From positions 13,610,916-13,674,915 of the forward strand of contig OX345637.1 of assembly GCA_947044365.1 (NCBI GenBank): 64,000 nucleotides of DNA, given 5' to 3'. A program made the position numbers and the translations under genes. Numbering within the stretch: the first letter of the stretch is position 1; each line of letters opens with the position of its first letter. Below are positions 59,465 through 64,000 of the stretch, piece by piece. A model generated the notes under the pieces. That model did not search any database, was not told the origin of the DNA, and saw only the letters and a program-made list of their open reading frames with translations. The DNA comes from Petrosia ficiformis (lineage: Eukaryota; Porifera; Demospongiae; Haplosclerida; Petrosiidae).

Positions 59465-60264
59465 ATGCCTATAACCATCTCCAAACAGGGCTATATCCTA
59501 TACATGTATATAATTCAAATGATAATAATTATGTAGTATATTATATAGCATTATTGCATCATCCTAATGTGCTATAGTATAAAGCCAGACAAGTGCGCCC
59601 TTGTTACTGATCACATGATCTACAACCTATCAGATTCCTACATGTATATGATGTTGCTGTTCTTGTTAGTTGCTCTGCTATAGTTCAACACCACAATAAA
59701 AATCATCTTTTCTAGTTTAAACTTGTATGTACACATGTACATGTGCTTTTAGGTACATGTATTAAAAAGTCATGGTTTGCTTACCTTGTCAGTAACTTTG
59801 GGGTGGACTTAACATGCCAAACTGGGGATTTTGTGTACAGTGTTTCCCCTAAAGGGTAGTACACATGTACATGTACCATGGTACTCCCTCACCCTTTAAT
59901 TTTAAAGATAATGCTGAAAAACACTGTTTTATAACACTGATTGAAAATTGTTGACCATCATTTTATGCTAAAAATGTGTACTTGTATAATTGTGTATATT
60001 TATATCCTTATAGAATGAGGAGGTAGTTAATGGGAACATTAGGAAGGATGAAGACGACGATAATAGCTACAATGTGACTCCACATCAAGATTCAAATGTA
60101 TCACCTGGTGCGCTAACCTTTGAATTCAAGAAGTGTACTCAAAGAGGTAATCAAATGAATGCTTTCTTGACATACACTGTATATTCAGTAAGACACTGCA
60201 AGTGTAGTGATAGATAGAAAATAGCTTTACTTAAAACCATTAATTTTGTTTTTCCCCTTTTCTG

Positions 60265-60436
60265 ACCAAGCCCTCTTCCCCTCCCCCCATACACATAATA
60301 GCATTTGACCAAGCCCTCTTCCCCCTCCCCTCCCCTCATACACATAATAACAATTGACCAAGCCCTCTTCCCCCTCCCCTCATACACATAATAACAATTG
60401 ACCAAGCCCTCTTCCCCTCCCCCCATACACATAATA
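60265..60436. repeat. 44-bp C-rich minisatellite, about four units, in copy B
   Basis: Same unit as 4150-4881 but contracted or not yet expanded. Confidence 0.92.
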
Positions 60437-60909
60437 AAGCTCATCAAACACAATGAGAAGCTGACAATGATGACCTGATGAATAGATCATTATCATTGAT
60501 TATTGAATTAGTTGTATAGAAATACAAACATGTAAGAACTTTATAATGATTGATCTATTACGTGTTGTCAGGTTATTGGTGTGACTATGCCTTTCCTAGA
60601 GAATACAGTGCTCTAGATATCATGATTTCAGCTTTCTTCACAACTCAAACTAAAAATGAGATTAGTTCATTCTATATGGTATAATACTTTTTAGTGGATG
60701 TAGCAGAGATAGTGACAGATTTCTTTAGAGAAATTACACATGTGGACTCCTTTATATCTTTCCAATATTGATTATGTGTTCCTGATCATGCAAACAAATG
60801 TATATGTAATAATTATTTTTCATTTATTATATTAATACAGGACTTCCAGGCACAAGTTCAACAAGGCACACTACTGGTATGTAATTTTGTGATTATCTAT
60901 TAATAATTG

Positions 60910-61942
60910 GGGCGAGCCTGAGCGAGCCCCACACTAAAGTCTGTCCAACCTGAGAAGATCCTCAGAAAATTCAAATTAACTTTCGTTTATTTAGACCAAT
61001 CTTGACATGTTTGGTATCACTGAGTTCCTCCCACAGGTGCACATCTCGTGGAATTTGAATTATTTCAATAACTGTTATAATTCTGGATACACTGATCTAC
61101 TGTACACACTCCTCTCACTACTTCCGGGGATCAACTCAGCTTGGATGGACTTTAGTCGTGTAAATGAGATTCTGTCGAGATATATATATATATAGATACG
61201 ACTTCTTAGTTCTTACCGTTAAAACTCTTACTTACCGTTAAAACTCTTATAATACATGCAATGAAAATAAAATAAATCAGCATGCGACTTGCATGTTATC
61301 TGTACACACGTGTTCAAAATGGCTGATTTGATTTCAACTAAAATAAGAGTGAAGAGAACACGACAAGAAACTTCTGAACAGCACCAAGAGTGACTGAAAA
61401 AACGCAGGATCTCAGATAGACGGCGTAGAGAATCAGAAACTCCTGAAAAACATCGTGCTAGGCTTGACCGTCAAAAGGCCTATTGAGAACGAAGGAAACC
61501 TTCTGAAACTGACGACCAGAGAGCAGTCAGACTATATAGCTCAGCTAAGTCATAATCAGCAACAAAGACTATTTACGGAAAGTGATGACCACAGAGCTGC
61601 TAGACTAGCTCACCTAAGTCACAATCAGCGACAAAGACTGTCTACTGAAAGTGATGACCATAGAGCTGCCAGACTAGCTCAGCTAAGTCATAATCGGCAG
61701 GAAAGAATGTCTTTAGAAACACCAGAAGAAAGACAACGTAGACTGCAGCTCGACAGAGACGGACACCAACAAACAAGACAATTGCGTACACAAAGTCAGA
61801 AGATAGAAGATCAAAATTGTCAAATTCCAATATCCTCTTCAAGTTACTACTGGCCATGATCTCTTCACTTCGATTTCCCATGCAACTAAACGTGTATGTA
61901 GCAATGCGCATGCGTATAAACTCGTGAAGGCTCGCCCCCACA
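60910..61942 (+). mobile_element. DNA transposon fragment with GGGGCGAGCCT ends and a repetitive ORF
   Basis: Inverse ends GGGGCGAGCCT and AGGCTCGCCCC bound an insertion absent from gene A (near 5395). Inside, starting MADLISTKIRVK at about 61320, is a basic, arginine-rich reading frame broken by two stops and a frameshift. It becomes open from about 61520 to the stop at 61857, and is made of about 21-residue repeats of the form QRLxTESDDHRAARL. Such Arg/Glu repeats occur near the N-termini of mobile-element proteins. No catalytic domain is present. Confidence 0.6.
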
Positions 61943-63197
61943 ATGTTTCTACTTTCTTCTGGTTATAATTATTTACATTTGAAAGTTAAATGTTTAATGC
62001 TGCACACACACACTATAATTATAGTTAATTATAATATGTATACATTTTGGATTGCATGCATGAGATAACAAAATATTATTATTATTATTTATTTATTTCA
62101 ATACTTTTTACCTCAGGTGGTGAAACATTTGAACAACCACATGATGGAATTCAAACTACCGCTTTTTGGGATAATGAAGAAAGAGGTTAGTTATTTTATG
62201 TCGAAGCACCTACAGATACCCCAGAAAACATTATATCTACCTACCATCATACATTGTAGATAATAGGAATGAATACTTGGCATACTAACACACATGTACT
62301 GTCATATACGATGATCATGTGACCTTCCAGCATTCATGCCAGGATTTATGTAGTGCCACTCACATACTTCAGTTATTAACATAGCATAATAAGTTAAAAA
62401 ACTGAAATATAACACAGAACTCAGTTGTTTATTTTACCACACACATCATAATGATCAATGAACTAGATGTTCAAAAGTATGCATGGATATTTCATAAACT
62501 TGTAAATTTCCTGTAAAGACTTGCCAAGATGAAATCCAAGTCTGCAATTAATAATTTCCAGAAGTTGTTTACAGTTGGGCAGCCAGAAAAGTGCCAATTA
62601 AATGATATTCATAAACTTCGTTACTCTATTCATGTTTGTGTCTATGGAAAGCTATAAATGTACATGTAACTACTTAAAATTAGCACCTAAATTTTGCATT
62701 TTTGACAGTGTTCAATAATTCACAATAAAGGTTTCATGTACACCAAGAATGCTCACGTGTGGCACGAGTGACAATTATTTTTGCAAATAAACTCTTCACG
62801 GTCTATCAGTTTTTTTGGTTGTCAATTTTTGGATTCTGTAGTGCGGAGAAGTACTGGTCTACTGCAATAAAACTGATATGATAACTAAAAAAAGAACTGG
62901 GAGGATAAATATATGAAATGAAATAGATTTTGGTCCTTTCAAACTAAATTTATGAACATTTTCCTCATGCACAATAAGCCAGCCCCAAGCCATGTATAGA
63001 ATACACACATCGTCTATTTACCTAAAGTCTCGCACATTTAGACTCGCTGTCCTGGTACTTTCCAGCAATATAATAATAATCAATACAGTACACAACTTGC
63101 TATTGGGAATCACACATGCATCCCTTGTGATAAGTAAATTTTCTGATGCTGTTTATATCTCGATTGTTCATTTTTTTTTATAGGAGAACATATGTAA

Positions 63198-63792
63198 TCA
63201 TTACATTGATGATCACTTTACATACTGCTGTCAAATCAAGTCTACCGCTTTATTTGTAAACTGAAATGCTGCAATATACATGTATATTATTTATTTAGCT
63301 ATATATATATATATCATAGTATACAAATTTCGAATTTCGAATTTCTTTTCAAGTTGAGAATAAAAACATCTAATTATCTTATACCTTAGATATGTATGTG
63401 AGTTTGCTGGTAAAAGTACTCTAGTTATTAGTAGTTAATAAATTGACAATTGTGGGCGTCATTTAACCTTGTCGCCATGGTTTCGTGTACCTTGACCTAG
63501 TACCTTTGAACCTTGACGTTCTGAAAACTGTCATTTATTCTGGTCTTTTCTGGAAAATTCTGTATGAAACCGCTTCAAACCGGATACATCCAGTGCAGTC
63601 GATCTTATCCGCCGTATATCCAGTCTCATTCCAGTTTGAGGAGCTACCCGGCTGCTACCGTTTTGTAAAACTACTTCTAAACGTTATAAACTGAGTAAGA
63701 TCTGAAGTGAAGCAGACAAAACAGATTTCACCAAGTTGTCTTACTGATTACTGTCATCTATATAGTATTGAAAATTCTGTGTTGGTGAGTCG

Positions 63793-63825
<33 letters not shown>

Positions 63826-64000
63826 TATATATAAATTATATATATATATATATATATAATTATAACTATAGCAAACACCCACAGAAATTCTGTGAACTAT
63901 GCCAGTAGGTTTCTATGATTCCATTCTGTTCTTATCATCTAACTCTTGTCTTCCTTTTTCGATTTCTGTATTTGCAAAATTGTAAGTGCGGCTTTACGTT
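63198..64000. other. 3' flank of copy B
   Basis: Sequence similar to the gene A 3' flank continues for about 200 bases. A (TA)n-rich stretch is at 63795-63861. No supported gene was seen; a 69-codon open frame at 63485 has no recognisable domain or splice support. Confidence 0.35.

Larger units (their letters stand above)
57661..63197 (+). pseudogene. Copy B: truncated, stop-bearing duplicate of gene A
   Basis: Exons equivalent to every gene A exon are present: 57688-57741, 58528-58653, 58699-58742, 59121-59171, 59255-59299, 60014-60146, 60841-60876, 62117-62185 and 63184-63197. Introns also align. The TM exon has an in-frame TAA at 58539-58541, right after PPI, before the membrane segment. 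No upstream ectodomain exon exists because a Penelope-like element abuts it. All other exons stay in phase and the tail is well conserved, so inactivation looks recent, or the downstream part may still be transcribed. Confidence 0.78.

Overview
This is a eukaryotic, AT-rich window with many very short introns (several of 52-56 bases), GT-AG splicing, secreted and membrane multidomain proteins and abundant nested transposon relics. Ig and fibronectin-III (FN3) receptors with tyrosine-motif tails, plus compact genes full of MITEs, suggest an early-branching animal. A demosponge is my best guess, but it is an inference from style and not a proven identification. No bacterial-type genes, rRNA, tRNA or CRISPR were seen. 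All multi-exon models were built by hand from splice signals. Each complete model keeps reading frame across every junction, which is strong internal support, but no transcript evidence was available.

Layout. 61-7540 (+): the 3' part of a receptor gene (gene A: stalk end, transmembrane segment, tail). 8831-18241 (+): gene C, a complete model for a 500-residue Ig-stalk-TM receptor with a proline-rich tail. 18962-23783 (-): gene D, 390 residues, signal-Ig-FN3-stalk-TM-tail. 24269-26504 (-): gene E, a shorter TM protein ending in a YENM motif, with an unplaced candidate exon at 26941-27189. 27630-31027 (+): gene F, 582 residues, signal-Ig-FN3-FN3-novel module-stalk-TM-short tail. 31028-44113: a repeat island holding a duplicated F tail, nested DNA transposons, a hAT transposase scrap, an inverted duplication of a RecQ-like helicase fragment, a LINE C-terminal fragment and several MITEs. 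44114-55967 (+): gene G, a close paralogue of F in the ectodomain but with a 600-residue tail that contains two tandem copies of an ITIM-like exon. 56100-57660 (-): a Penelope-like element split by a TTAA-flanked MITE. 57661-63197 (+): copy B, a 5'-truncated duplicate of gene A with a stop codon in its TM exon.

Taken together the window is a cluster of related type I membrane receptors. Domain exons are mostly symmetric phase 1, ectodomains are shared while cytoplasmic tails differ, and tails carry different SH2/PTB-type tyrosine motifs (ITIM-like, YxxM, NPxY, YEEV). Two segmental duplications and exon-level tandem duplication show the cluster is still being reshuffled. This resembles what is seen in animal immune or self-recognition receptor loci. 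That functional reading is a hypothesis; the architecture is what the sequence shows.
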